The notes under the pieces were generated by a model. The model was given only the letters and a program-made list of their open reading frames with translations, was not told the DNA's origin and ran no database searches. DNA of 64,000 bases. It comes from JBNRMR01 sp050942895. Its GTDB lineage: Bacteria; Bacillota; Clostridia; Christensenellales; UBA1750. Positions within the stretch are counted from its first letter, which is position 1. Each line of letters begins with the position of its first letter. The DNA lies in NCBI GenBank assembly GCA_050942895.1, contig JBMNOE010000007.1:1-64000 (forward strand), written 5' to 3'. Positions 17,617 through 24,924 of this stretch are shown here, in pieces. The position numbers and the translations under genes are program-made.

Positions 17617-17646
17617 ACTATGAGTGCTTTAAAGCGAGGTATAGGT

Positions 17647-18159
17647 ATGAAAGAAAACGTCAATGATATAAATCAAAAAAGCCAGAGGAAAATGAAAAGG
17701 CCGGAGCAGTCCAGGACGGAGCATGTGCAGATCGTTTTCCCGGCCCATACGAACGGTTCGAACAGGCTTTTCGGCGGCCAGCTCATGCAGTGGATAGATA
17801 TCGTAGCGGCGGTGGTGGCCAGAAGGCACAGCGAGAGCAACGTGACCACAGCCTGCATCGAAACGGTGACATTCACCGCCCCCGCCTTCGTGGACGACAC
17901 CATCTATTTAAGCGGTATAATCACATATGCGGGAAGAACCTCAATGGAGGTAAGGGTGGAAACATGGAGCGAAACCCTCTCGGGTGGAAGACATTCCCTT
18001 AACACTGCTTATCTCACTTTGGTTGCGATTGACGAAAACAATATTCCCGTGCAGGTGCCGGGGCTTATAATCAGCACCGAGGACGAGAAATGCCTGTGGG
18101 AGCAGGCTGTGCTGCGCCGGCAGATCAGAGAGAGCATGCAGAACAACAGCCCCTGCTGA
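17647..18159 (+). CDS. Acyl-CoA thioesterase (hotdog fold, YkhA type)
   Basis: This is a 170-residue cytosolic thioesterase that hydrolyses acyl-CoA to free acid and CoA. The hotdog signature NRLFGGQLMQWIDIVAAVVA is at about 32-51; it holds the helix and the Asp-containing turn typical of BACH/YkhA enzymes. It is followed by the beta-strand core (IETVTFTAPAFVDDTIYLSGII). The ATG at 17647 is preceded by GAGG at 7 nt; an ATG nine codons upstream has no ribosome site and abuts the repeat. It lies just downstream of the tandem structured repeat and ends at its own terminator. The acyl chain preference is unknown. Confidence 0.9.
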   Translation: MKENVNDINQKSQRKMKRPEQSRTEHVQIVFPAHTNGSNRLFGGQLMQWIDIVAAVVARRHSESNVTTACIETVTFTAPAFVDDTIYLSGIITYAGRTSMEVRVETWSETLSGGRHSLNTAYLTLVAIDENNIPVQVPGLIISTEDEKCLWEQAVLRRQIRESMQNNSPC

Positions 18160-18208
18160 TTTGTGCAGCCCTCTTGCAACGACAGCGCAAAATGCCAGCA
18201 AACAGAGG

Positions 18209-18238
18209 AACCCCGGTCTTTCCCGGGGTTTTTGTTTT
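18209..18238. terminator. Intrinsic terminator between convergent genes
   Basis: AACCCCGG / CCGGGGTT with a 6-nt loop and a T-run on the plus strand. It ends the thioesterase transcript and lies just before the stop of the convergent YhaM-like gene. Confidence 0.85.
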
Positions 18239-18246
18239 CGGGCAGA

Positions 18247-19233
18247 TTATTTTTCTATATCTTTCTCTACATCTTGCTCTATATCTTCTTCGGTTTTGAA
18301 TTTTTTATGGCGGTAAAGCTTACGGTTTTCAAGGGAGCGGATGTAGCCAGTGAAGCCGCCCTTATCTATGGCCGATATGTTGGATTTAAAATCATACATC
18401 CGCGCATCCATCTTGTCGATATAGTGGAGCATCTCCGCCTCGGCAAACATGGGCCGCCTGGGTGAACCATAGTCCGGCTCGCTATGATGAGAAAGAACCA
18501 TGTGGGCCAGCAAAAGCCCGGTCTCCTCGTCGATGTCCAGCTCCTCCGCCAGCTTCAGCACATATGATGTCCCCAAGGATATATGGCCGATCAAGAGCCC
18601 CTTGCGGCTGTATTCACTGGCAAGGCCCAGCTCGCCCGCCTCCAGCTCCTGCAGCTTGCATATATCATGCAGTATCACGCCGCCCAAGAGCAGATCGGCG
18701 TCCAGAAAAGTATAGACTGAAAGCAGCGCCTTTGCCGCCTTTATCATCGAAGTCATGTGGTGCAAAAGGCCGGTTCTTTCCGAATGGTGAAACGACATGG
18801 CCGCCGGCCAATAGCGCAGCCTTTCTTTGTTCATATCCACCGCCGCGGCGCAAAGCAGCTTGATGTCGTCATCCTGCATTTCGTCGATCACGGTGAGTAT
18901 CTGCGACATATATTCGTCCGGCAGCTCCGGCGCGCAGGGTATCAGCGATGCCAGGTTCACCTTTGACACATCCGTCTTCACGATGCTGTCCACCTTTAGC
19001 TGAAGCTTGCCCATAAATTCGTTTGTGACCGCCCGGACATTCACCACGCTCATGGCCTTGGGAGCTTCATGCTGCCACTCCCAAGACTTGCCGTTCATCT
19101 CCCCGGTCTTATCGCAAAGGGTGACATCCAAAAAGCGGGAGCCGTTCTGTGAAACGCGCACCTCCGCCTGTTTGACCAAAAGCAAACCCTCGAATCTGTC
19201 GCCTTTTTTTAACTGAGATAAAGCCTGTGTCAT
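18247..19233 (-). CDS. yhaM: 3'-5' exoribonuclease YhaM-type (OB-fold plus HD domain)
   Basis: This is a 328-residue protein with a nucleic-acid-binding OB fold at about 5-90 (LKKGDRFEGLLLVKQAEVRV..GSRFLDVTLCDKTGEM) and an HD phosphohydrolase domain at about 150-290. The HD metal ligands are visible as HHSERTGLLHHMTSM, ILHDICKLQEL and LSHHSEPDYGS. This pairing is the YhaM/CBF1 family, which degrades RNA (and DNA) from the 3' end. The C-terminus is a charged tail rich in Glu, Asp and Lys. The ATG at 19233 follows GGAAGG at 10 nt; an ATG 12 codons upstream would overlap that site. It follows the SNF2-type helicase gene on the same strand, 70 bp away. Confidence 0.9.
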   Translation of the reverse strand: MTQALSQLKKGDRFEGLLLVKQAEVRVSQNGSRFLDVTLCDKTGEMNGKSWEWQHEAPKAMSVVNVRAVTNEFMGKLQLKVDSIVKTDVSKVNLASLIPCAPELPDEYMSQILTVIDEMQDDDIKLLCAAAVDMNKERLRYWPAAMSFHHSERTGLLHHMTSMIKAAKALLSVYTFLDADLLLGGVILHDICKLQELEAGELGLASEYSRKGLLIGHISLGTSYVLKLAEELDIDEETGLLLAHMVLSHHSEPDYGSPRRPMFAEAEMLHYIDKMDARMYDFKSNISAIDKGGFTGYIRSLENRKLYRHKKFKTEEDIEQDVEKDIEK

Positions 19234-19303
19234 AAACGCACATCCTTCCATACACCAAAAATACCACAAATCCGCGCTTTTTTCAAGTCTGCACCGGATG
19301 GCG

Positions 19304-22300
19304 TCAGTCGAACAGTGACAGGATTTCCTCCCTGCCCAAAGAGGATGGCATCAGCTCGCCCGGCTTTATCACCGCGTCCACGATCTCCTTTTTGCGCAGC
19401 TGCAAATCCGCCACCTTTTCCTCTATGGTGTTCCTGGCGATCAGCCGCAGCACATGCACCTTTTTTTGCTGGCCGATCCTGTGGGCGCGGTCGGTGGCCT
19501 GATCTTCCACCGCGGGATTCCACCAAGGGTCAAAGTGTATAACGGTGTCGGCGCCCGTAAGGTTAAGACCGGTTCCCCCCGCCTTGGTGGATATCAGGAA
19601 CACAGGGGTATCGTCCTCGTTAAAGCGCTCGCACATGCGGTTGCGCTCCCGCGCGGGGACCTCGCCGTCCAGATAATATGATGCAATGCCGCTTTGATCC
19701 AATGATTCCCTGATTATAGCCAGCATTGAGGTGAACTGGGAAAAGACAAGCATCTTCCGCCCCTCTCCGGCGCATTGCTGCACAATGCCCAGAAGCACGT
19801 CCAGCTTGCCGCTACCGCCCTGATAACCCTCCAAAAACAGCGACGGATGGCAGCAGATCTGCCTTAGGCGGGTGATGGCGGAGAGTATCTTCATCCTGTT
19901 GCGGCCGAAGTCCCCCAGCGCAGGGGCGACCACGTCCGCCTTGTACTTTGCCAGCATGGCCCTGTAGACCCTTTGCTGATAGTCCTCCATCTCCACCAGC
20001 ACCTTGTCCTCGATCTTGTCCGGCAGCTCTGAGAGCACATCCTTTTTAAGCCTCCTCATCAGGAACGGGCGTATCTTGATGGACAGCTCCCCGCTCTGAG
20101 TGCCGTCGGCAAACCTTTGCACAAATTGCGAATATCCGCCCAGATAACCGGGCAGAACGAAATCAAACACCGACCAGAGCTCGCCTATATGGTTTTCCAT
20201 GGGCGTTCCCGTCAGGGCGAATCTGGCCTTGGCCCTTATCTGCTTAACCGCCATTGCTCCGACGGAGCGATGGTTCTTTATGTTCTGGGCCTCGTCCAGC
20301 ACGCAGAAGCGGTAGCGGTACTTGATTATTTTGCCGATGTCCCTGCGAATCTGGGCATATGAAACTATCAGCACATCGCAGCCATAGTTTTTTTCGATCT
20401 GCTGGCTGCGGATATCGCCGGAGCCCTCCAGCACCGCCACACTCAAATCCGGCGCGAATTTTTGGATCTCCTTTTCCCAGTTAAATATAAGGGATGTGGG
20501 CGCCACTATGATGCTGGTCATCGGCCCGTCTTTTTCCTTCGCATATTTTATGGCCGAGAGCATCTGCACGGTTTTTCCAAGGCCCATATCATCCGCCAGA
20601 ATGCCGCCGAGGCTCATGTCGTAAAGCTGCCTGAGCCAGTTGAAGCCGTGATGCTGGTATGGGCGCAGGTTCTCTATGGGCGAAGCCACGCTTTCAAAGG
20701 ATGTGAAGTCCGTCATTGCCCTGAACTGCTCGTCCCGCTGCACATCCAGACCGGAGTTATCCAAAAGACTGTTTAGATATATCGTGCGGTAAGCTTGAAG
20801 CTCAATGTGGTCGCCAACCAAAGTGCCGTTTTCCTCGATCTCACGGGCGAATTCATCCCAGTAAGGAGAGGCGTCCAGTGTCAGGAACGAACCGTCGGTA
20901 AGGCGCACATATTTTCTGCGCTCCCGAAGGGCCGTCAGTATCCCGGGCATGCTGTCGGCCTCCACGCCTTCCAGCATCATCGAAAACTCTATTCCCCTGG
21001 CCCCTACTCTGAGGCTTCCCTTGAGGGGCAGCTTCCTTGGGCGCATCCTTAAAAGCTCCTGAGATGCAAACACCTCAGCAGTTTCATTAAGCCTTGGAAG
21101 GGCGTCGTTTACAAAATTGTAGATGGCTTCGTCGCCGCTGATATAAAAAGCGCCGTCATTGGCCGAAACGAAACCGCCCCGGGCCAAAAGCCCCGTTACC
21201 GCCCTCTCGCTGGCATAGTCCCTGCGCAAAATCCCCTCATGCTCTGAAGGCGCGCCTGAAATGGGATCGATCTCTATGCCGCCATATGAAAAGTGCACGT
21301 CTGCACGTATGCCTCCGCCCACGCTGTCCAGCTCCACCTTTGCGCGCAATGGCTCGTCGATTATCCTTTGGGCGATGGCTTCGTCGATTTTTATCCGGGC
21401 GATCCTTTCCAATGTCGGCATCACGTCCGATATTAGAGCTGTTCCGTCTTTTTTCTCGAAGCGATAGGAAAAACGTCTTCCCTTGCCGCTTATCTGTTTT
21501 ATGAAGCCCTGAACATCCCTGGGGACTCTGTAGACCACATCCCCGCAAAGGACATATTTACCCTCGCCGGCGATCTCATGTATGGCCGACTCCGAAAGGC
21601 CGTAAAGCACATAGCCGCCGTCGGCTTCGCTCAGGCGAAGGCTTATCTCGGGCGCAGCGTCCACTATGCCGGCCACGTCTATCTGGCGCAGATTGCTCAC
21701 CGAAAGGGAAAAAACCTTATCGGAAAGAGCGCCCATGAGCCTGTCAAGCTGGTAATGGTTCAGGGCAATGCTCTTGCCCGCAGGCGAGTTTTCGGCGATG
21801 ACGGCCTCGTCCAGTATGCGCAGTATTTTTTCATCGCTCTTTGAAAGGCCCTGATGGTGGGTGTCCACCACTCTGTTCTTGCCCAGGGCAATCTCCGCCT
21901 TGTCATAATAATCAACCGCAAAGGCATGGACATCCTTCACTATATACATCCTTGAAATTCCCGCCCGCAGCATCGCCTCTGCCTTTCCTCCGCCTATATA
22001 AAGGGTCAGCTCAAGCTGAACGCTGTCCTCTCTTTCCCTCTTGGGAACGAAGGCTCTTAAAAATTCCTGCCCTTTTTTCAACACCCGGGCGCGCTCCTTT
22101 TCCTCCATCCTCTCTGCTGAGGTGGCAAAAAGTCCCAGCGCCACAGCATGGGCGCAAAGATGCTCGCTATCTTCATATGAAAAACGGCAGGTGCATGAGG
22201 CCGATGTGAGCGTCGTTCCCCTCAGCGTGATCTTTGAGTAATACTTGCTGTATTCGTCCACAACGCTGGCAGTGATCAGCTCTCCATCCTCCACCACATC

Positions 22301-22384
22301 CTGCACTCCATCGTTTCTTATTATGCTGCGCGCTCTTTCCATGGTGTCACCGCGCATGACCAGTCTCATCTCATAGTCAGTCAA
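19304..22384 (-). CDS. SNF2-family helicase with SWIM zinc finger
   Basis: This is a protein of about 1026 residues of the bacterial SWIM-SNF2 class, an ATP-driven DNA translocase of unknown target. The SWIM finger near the N-terminus shows CTCRFSYEDSEHLCAHA (CxC..CxH). The ATPase half has motif I (ADDMGLGKTVQ), motif II (LDEAQNIKN), motif III (TGTPMENH) and motif VI (DQATDRAHRIGQ), all intact. The middle region is the usual SNF2_assoc-like domain. I place the start at a TTG (22384) because GGAGG lies 8 nt before it and LTDYEMRL begins the conserved region; a longer reading frame reaches 22498 but adds a hydrophobic, poorly conserved-looking stretch. It is divergent from the dipeptidase gene. 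Confidence 0.92.
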   Translation of the reverse strand: MTDYEMRLVMRGDTMERARSIIRNDGVQDVVEDGELITASVVDEYSKYYSKITLRGTTLTSASCTCRFSYEDSEHLCAHAVALGLFATSAERMEEKERARVLKKGQEFLRAFVPKREREDSVQLELTLYIGGGKAEAMLRAGISRMYIVKDVHAFAVDYYDKAEIALGKNRVVDTHHQGLSKSDEKILRILDEAVIAENSPAGKSIALNHYQLDRLMGALSDKVFSLSVSNLRQIDVAGIVDAAPEISLRLSEADGGYVLYGLSESAIHEIAGEGKYVLCGDVVYRVPRDVQGFIKQISGKGRRFSYRFEKKDGTALISDVMPTLERIARIKIDEAIAQRIIDEPLRAKVELDSVGGGIRADVHFSYGGIEIDPISGAPSEHEGILRRDYASERAVTGLLARGGFVSANDGAFYISGDEAIYNFVNDALPRLNETAEVFASQELLRMRPRKLPLKGSLRVGARGIEFSMMLEGVEADSMPGILTALRERRKYVRLTDGSFLTLDASPYWDEFAREIEENGTLVGDHIELQAYRTIYLNSLLDNSGLDVQRDEQFRAMTDFTSFESVASPIENLRPYQHHGFNWLRQLYDMSLGGILADDMGLGKTVQMLSAIKYAKEKDGPMTSIIVAPTSLIFNWEKEIQKFAPDLSVAVLEGSGDIRSQQIEKNYGCDVLIVSYAQIRRDIGKIIKYRYRFCVLDEAQNIKNHRSVGAMAVKQIRAKARFALTGTPMENHIGELWSVFDFVLPGYLGGYSQFVQRFADGTQSGELSIKIRPFLMRRLKKDVLSELPDKIEDKVLVEMEDYQQRVYRAMLAKYKADVVAPALGDFGRNRMKILSAITRLRQICCHPSLFLEGYQGGSGKLDVLLGIVQQCAGEGRKMLVFSQFTSMLAIIRESLDQSGIASYYLDGEVPARERNRMCERFNEDDTPVFLISTKAGGTGLNLTGADTVIHFDPWWNPAVEDQATDRAHRIGQQKKVHVLRLIARNTIEEKVADLQLRKKEIVDAVIKPGELMPSSLGREEILSLFD

Positions 22385-22605
22385 TTTTTTCGCCTCCGGG
22401 TTTTTGCCACATTCATTCTGCCTTCCCCGCCTTAAAAGCATCCCGCAAGACGCTTTCATAAAAAGCGCGTAAAAAAAGGCTATCAAAAAAGTCTGCAAAA
22501 AGCAGACATCATGTATGTATTCGCTGCAAGCCCCCCTTTTTCCTGCCGAAGGAAAATTGACCGTGTTAAACAGCAGGTGTTTTTAGCAATAAACCTTTTT
22601 GTAAA

Positions 22606-22634
22606 TTGAAAAAAAGCTGCCAAGATGTTATACT
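22606..22634 (+). promoter_or_regulatory. Sigma-A-type promoter of the dipeptidase-HAD operon
   Basis: TTGAAA (22606-22611) and TATACT (22629-22634) are separated by exactly 17 bp, 36 bp upstream of the pepV-like start codon. Confidence 0.8.
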
Positions 22635-22640
22635 TTTACC

Positions 22641-22653
22641 ATTCATAATGAAT
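22641..22653. promoter_or_regulatory. Perfect palindrome at the transcription start
   Basis: ATTCAT-A-ATGAAT is a perfect 13-bp inverted repeat centred about 13 bp after the -10 hexamer, where a repressor could block the promoter. It is too short and AT-rich to be a terminator. Confidence 0.4.
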
Positions 22654-22669
22654 ACGGGAGGATGCCCTG

Positions 22670-24070
22670 ATGAAAAACATTTCCATTTTTTCTGATATTA
22701 TCGGCAGCTATAAAAACGATATGATCGAAATGCTCTGCGATCTCATCCGCTTTCCCAGCGTTGAAGCCCCACCCCTTGATGGAATGCCCTTTGGCAAGGC
22801 CATCGACGACTGCCTGCGCTACGCCCTAAAGCGGGCCGCCCAGATTGGCCTTAAGACCGAATATGTGGACGGCTATGCCGGTCACGCTGATATCGGCGGG
22901 GGCAAAAACGATGAAAAGACAATGGGCATTTTGGTCCATCTGGACGTGGTGCCTCCGGGCGACGGCTGGGACAGCGATCCTTTCGAGCCCGTTGTGAAGG
23001 ATGGCAGGATTTACGGCCGCGGCTCCAACGACAACAAGGTCGCCGCAGTCTCCACCTTGTTCGCCATAAAGGCCTGCCTGGATGCCGGCGTTGAGTTCAA
23101 GAAAAAAGTTCGGGTGATATTCGGCTGCGATGAGGAGAGCGGCTGGGCGGATATCGATTATTACAAAACAAAGTTCAATATGCCTGACTTCGGCTATTCC
23201 CCTGACGCCAGTTTTCCGGTGATAAACGCCGAAAAGGGCGTCGTGCATCTGGAGCTTTTGATCCCCATGAAGGGCGATGATGAAAAAATTATCGGCCTTA
23301 CCGGCGGCGAAAGGGCCAATGTGGTGCTGGAGCGCTCAAAGGCCCTCATAAGCGGCCTTCATAAAATTGATCTTTCCGGCTTTAACGCCACCATCGAGGA
23401 AAAAAACGGCGATACCCTCGTCGTTTCAAACGGCCTGGCGGCTCATGGCTCCACGCCTGAGCTGGGCATAAACGCCGGCGCGAAGCTGATGCTCCTTTTG
23501 CGGAAGAACGGCTTTAAAGGCAACGCCATAGATCTCATCTGCGATTGCGTTGGCGAAAGCGTAGACGGCGAAGCCTTCGGCGTTAAAATGAGCGACGAGG
23601 CTTCCGGCAGCCTGACGCTGAACCTGGGCATACTCGAGCTTACCGGCGATGGTGATGAAAGGAAAATCCGTGCCGTGCTGGACATAAGGCATCCCGTCAC
23701 CCGCACCAGCCAGGAGGTCATAAGCGCCATAAGCGAAAAAGCGGCTCGCTATGGCGCCAGCGTGAAGCCCGGACATGGGCATCTGCCTCTTTATTTGCCG
23801 AAGGATCATTTCCTTGTGAAGCTGCTGATTGAGCAATACGAAAAGGCCACGGGGCTGCCCGGCTATGCCATGAGCACAGGCGGGGGCACTTACGCGAGGA
23901 CCATGAACAATGCCGTCGCCTTCGGCGGAAACTTCCCTGACAGGCCCGACGATTACGGGATCCACAAGCAGAATGAATATGTTCTCATCGAGGACATGCT
24001 GCGCGCCTGCAATGTGTACGCCAATGTCATCGCCGCCATACAGGACGTAAAAATTCCGGATCGGCCATGA
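22670..24070 (+). CDS. M20 family dipeptidase (PepV/Sapep-like)
   Basis: This is a 466-residue cytosolic zinc dipeptidase of the PepV/Sapep group, which cleaves N-terminal residues from dipeptides. The metal and catalytic sites read LVHLDVVPPGDGW (His and Asp), YGRGSNDNKVA (metal Asp), FGCDEESGW (general-base Glu), SPDASFPVI (Asp) and, near the C-terminus, DYGIHKQNE (His). The usual GRG[ST]xDDKGP motif is changed to GRGSNDNKVA, which keeps the first Asp and the Lys but loses the second Asp and the Gly. Length matches PepV (about 470 aa). GGGAGG lies 8 nt before the ATG. The next gene overlaps it by 4 bp. Confidence 0.9.
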   Translation: MKNISIFSDIIGSYKNDMIEMLCDLIRFPSVEAPPLDGMPFGKAIDDCLRYALKRAAQIGLKTEYVDGYAGHADIGGGKNDEKTMGILVHLDVVPPGDGWDSDPFEPVVKDGRIYGRGSNDNKVAAVSTLFAIKACLDAGVEFKKKVRVIFGCDEESGWADIDYYKTKFNMPDFGYSPDASFPVINAEKGVVHLELLIPMKGDDEKIIGLTGGERANVVLERSKALISGLHKIDLSGFNATIEEKNGDTLVVSNGLAAHGSTPELGINAGAKLMLLLRKNGFKGNAIDLICDCVGESVDGEAFGVKMSDEASGSLTLNLGILELTGDGDERKIRAVLDIRHPVTRTSQEVISAISEKAARYGASVKPGHGHLPLYLPKDHFLVKLLIEQYEKATGLPGYAMSTGGGTYARTMNNAVAFGGNFPDRPDDYGIHKQNEYVLIEDMLRACNVYANVIAAIQDVKIPDRP

Positions 24071-24831
24071 AAACCTTTTACATCACTGATCTGGACGGCA
24101 CCTTCTTAGGCAAAGATGCCAGACCCTCCGCCTTTTCCATTCAGGGGCTGGAGCTGCTCCATGGGCGGGGCGTGGCCTTTACAGTCGCTTCGGCCAGAAT
24201 GCCCTCATCCGTGGCGGAAATAATGGCAGGGGCTGGGATTTCCGTCCCCGCCGTGCTTCTAAACGGCGCGGTGATCTATGACCTTAAGGCTGCTCGGTGC
24301 TGCAAGGTGGAATACATAGCGCCCGCCTCCTGCGCGCTTGCCCGGGACATTTTGCGAAAGCATGGCCTGCGCGGGGGAAGTTATTTGATACAAAGCGGCG
24401 GGATCACCGTGACCGCGGAGGGTCCTTTTGCGCCTCTAAGCGAAGAAAGCCGGGGAAGCTGCTTTTATATGAAGATCGCCGGAACCTGCGAAGGTCTGAT
24501 CGGCGCCTTTGAGGAGGCCCGGCAAGTTCCGGGGCTGAGCGCACTGCTCTACGGCAGTGTCTACTCCACCCAGCGGTATTATCTGGAAGTTTTTTCGGCA
24601 AAGGCGTCCAAGCAGAGCGGCGTTCAGTGGCTGAAGGATCAATACGGATATGATAGGGTCGTGGGCTTTGGCGACAACCTGAACGATCTGCCACTTTTGC
24701 AGGCCTGCGACGTGTTTTACGCCGTTGAAAACGCGCTGGACGAACTGAAGGCCGCCGCCAGCGCCGTCATCGGCCCCCATGACCATGACGCGGTCATCAA
24801 GCAGATTCTAACGCTGGAAGGGCTTCTTTGA
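24067..24831 (+). CDS. HAD-superfamily phosphatase, Cof/YidA type
   Basis: This is a 254-residue HAD hydrolase, class IIB. Motif I is ITDLDGTFL with the nucleophilic and acid-base aspartates. Motif II is the Ser/Thr of TVASARM, motif III is the Lys near SKQSGVQWL, and motif IV is GFGDNLNDLPLL. Such enzymes remove phosphate from small sugars, nucleotides or cofactors; the substrate is unknown. It is translationally coupled to the dipeptidase by a 4-bp overlap. A 15-bp perfect hairpin includes its last codons and stop. The C-terminus is short but complete after motif IV. Confidence 0.9.
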   Translation: MKTFYITDLDGTFLGKDARPSAFSIQGLELLHGRGVAFTVASARMPSSVAEIMAGAGISVPAVLLNGAVIYDLKAARCCKVEYIAPASCALARDILRKHGLRGGSYLIQSGGITVTAEGPFAPLSEESRGSCFYMKIAGTCEGLIGAFEEARQVPGLSALLYGSVYSTQRYYLEVFSAKASKQSGVQWLKDQYGYDRVVGFGDNLNDLPLLQACDVFYAVENALDELKAAASAVIGPHDHDAVIKQILTLEGLL

Positions 24832-24848
24832 CGCAAAGAAGCCCTTCC
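24816..24848. terminator. 15-bp perfect hairpin spanning the HAD stop codon
   Basis: GGAAGGGCTTCTTTG and its exact complement flank a 3-nt loop (ACG). The TGA stop at 24829-24831 lies in the stem and loop. No T-run follows on either strand, so it is an atypical terminator. It sits between convergent genes and could also protect mRNA ends. Confidence 0.6.
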
Positions 24849-24924
24849 AACAAGGATTCAAGACTCCGTGGTCTCCATTTTCATCAACCGGTCCGCCCCG
24901 TCACGAAGGAGCAACAGGTCGAAA

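Noticed and set aside
17620..17646. Upstream ATG of the thioesterase
   Set aside because: It has no ribosome site and begins directly after the repeat; the ATG at 17647 has one.
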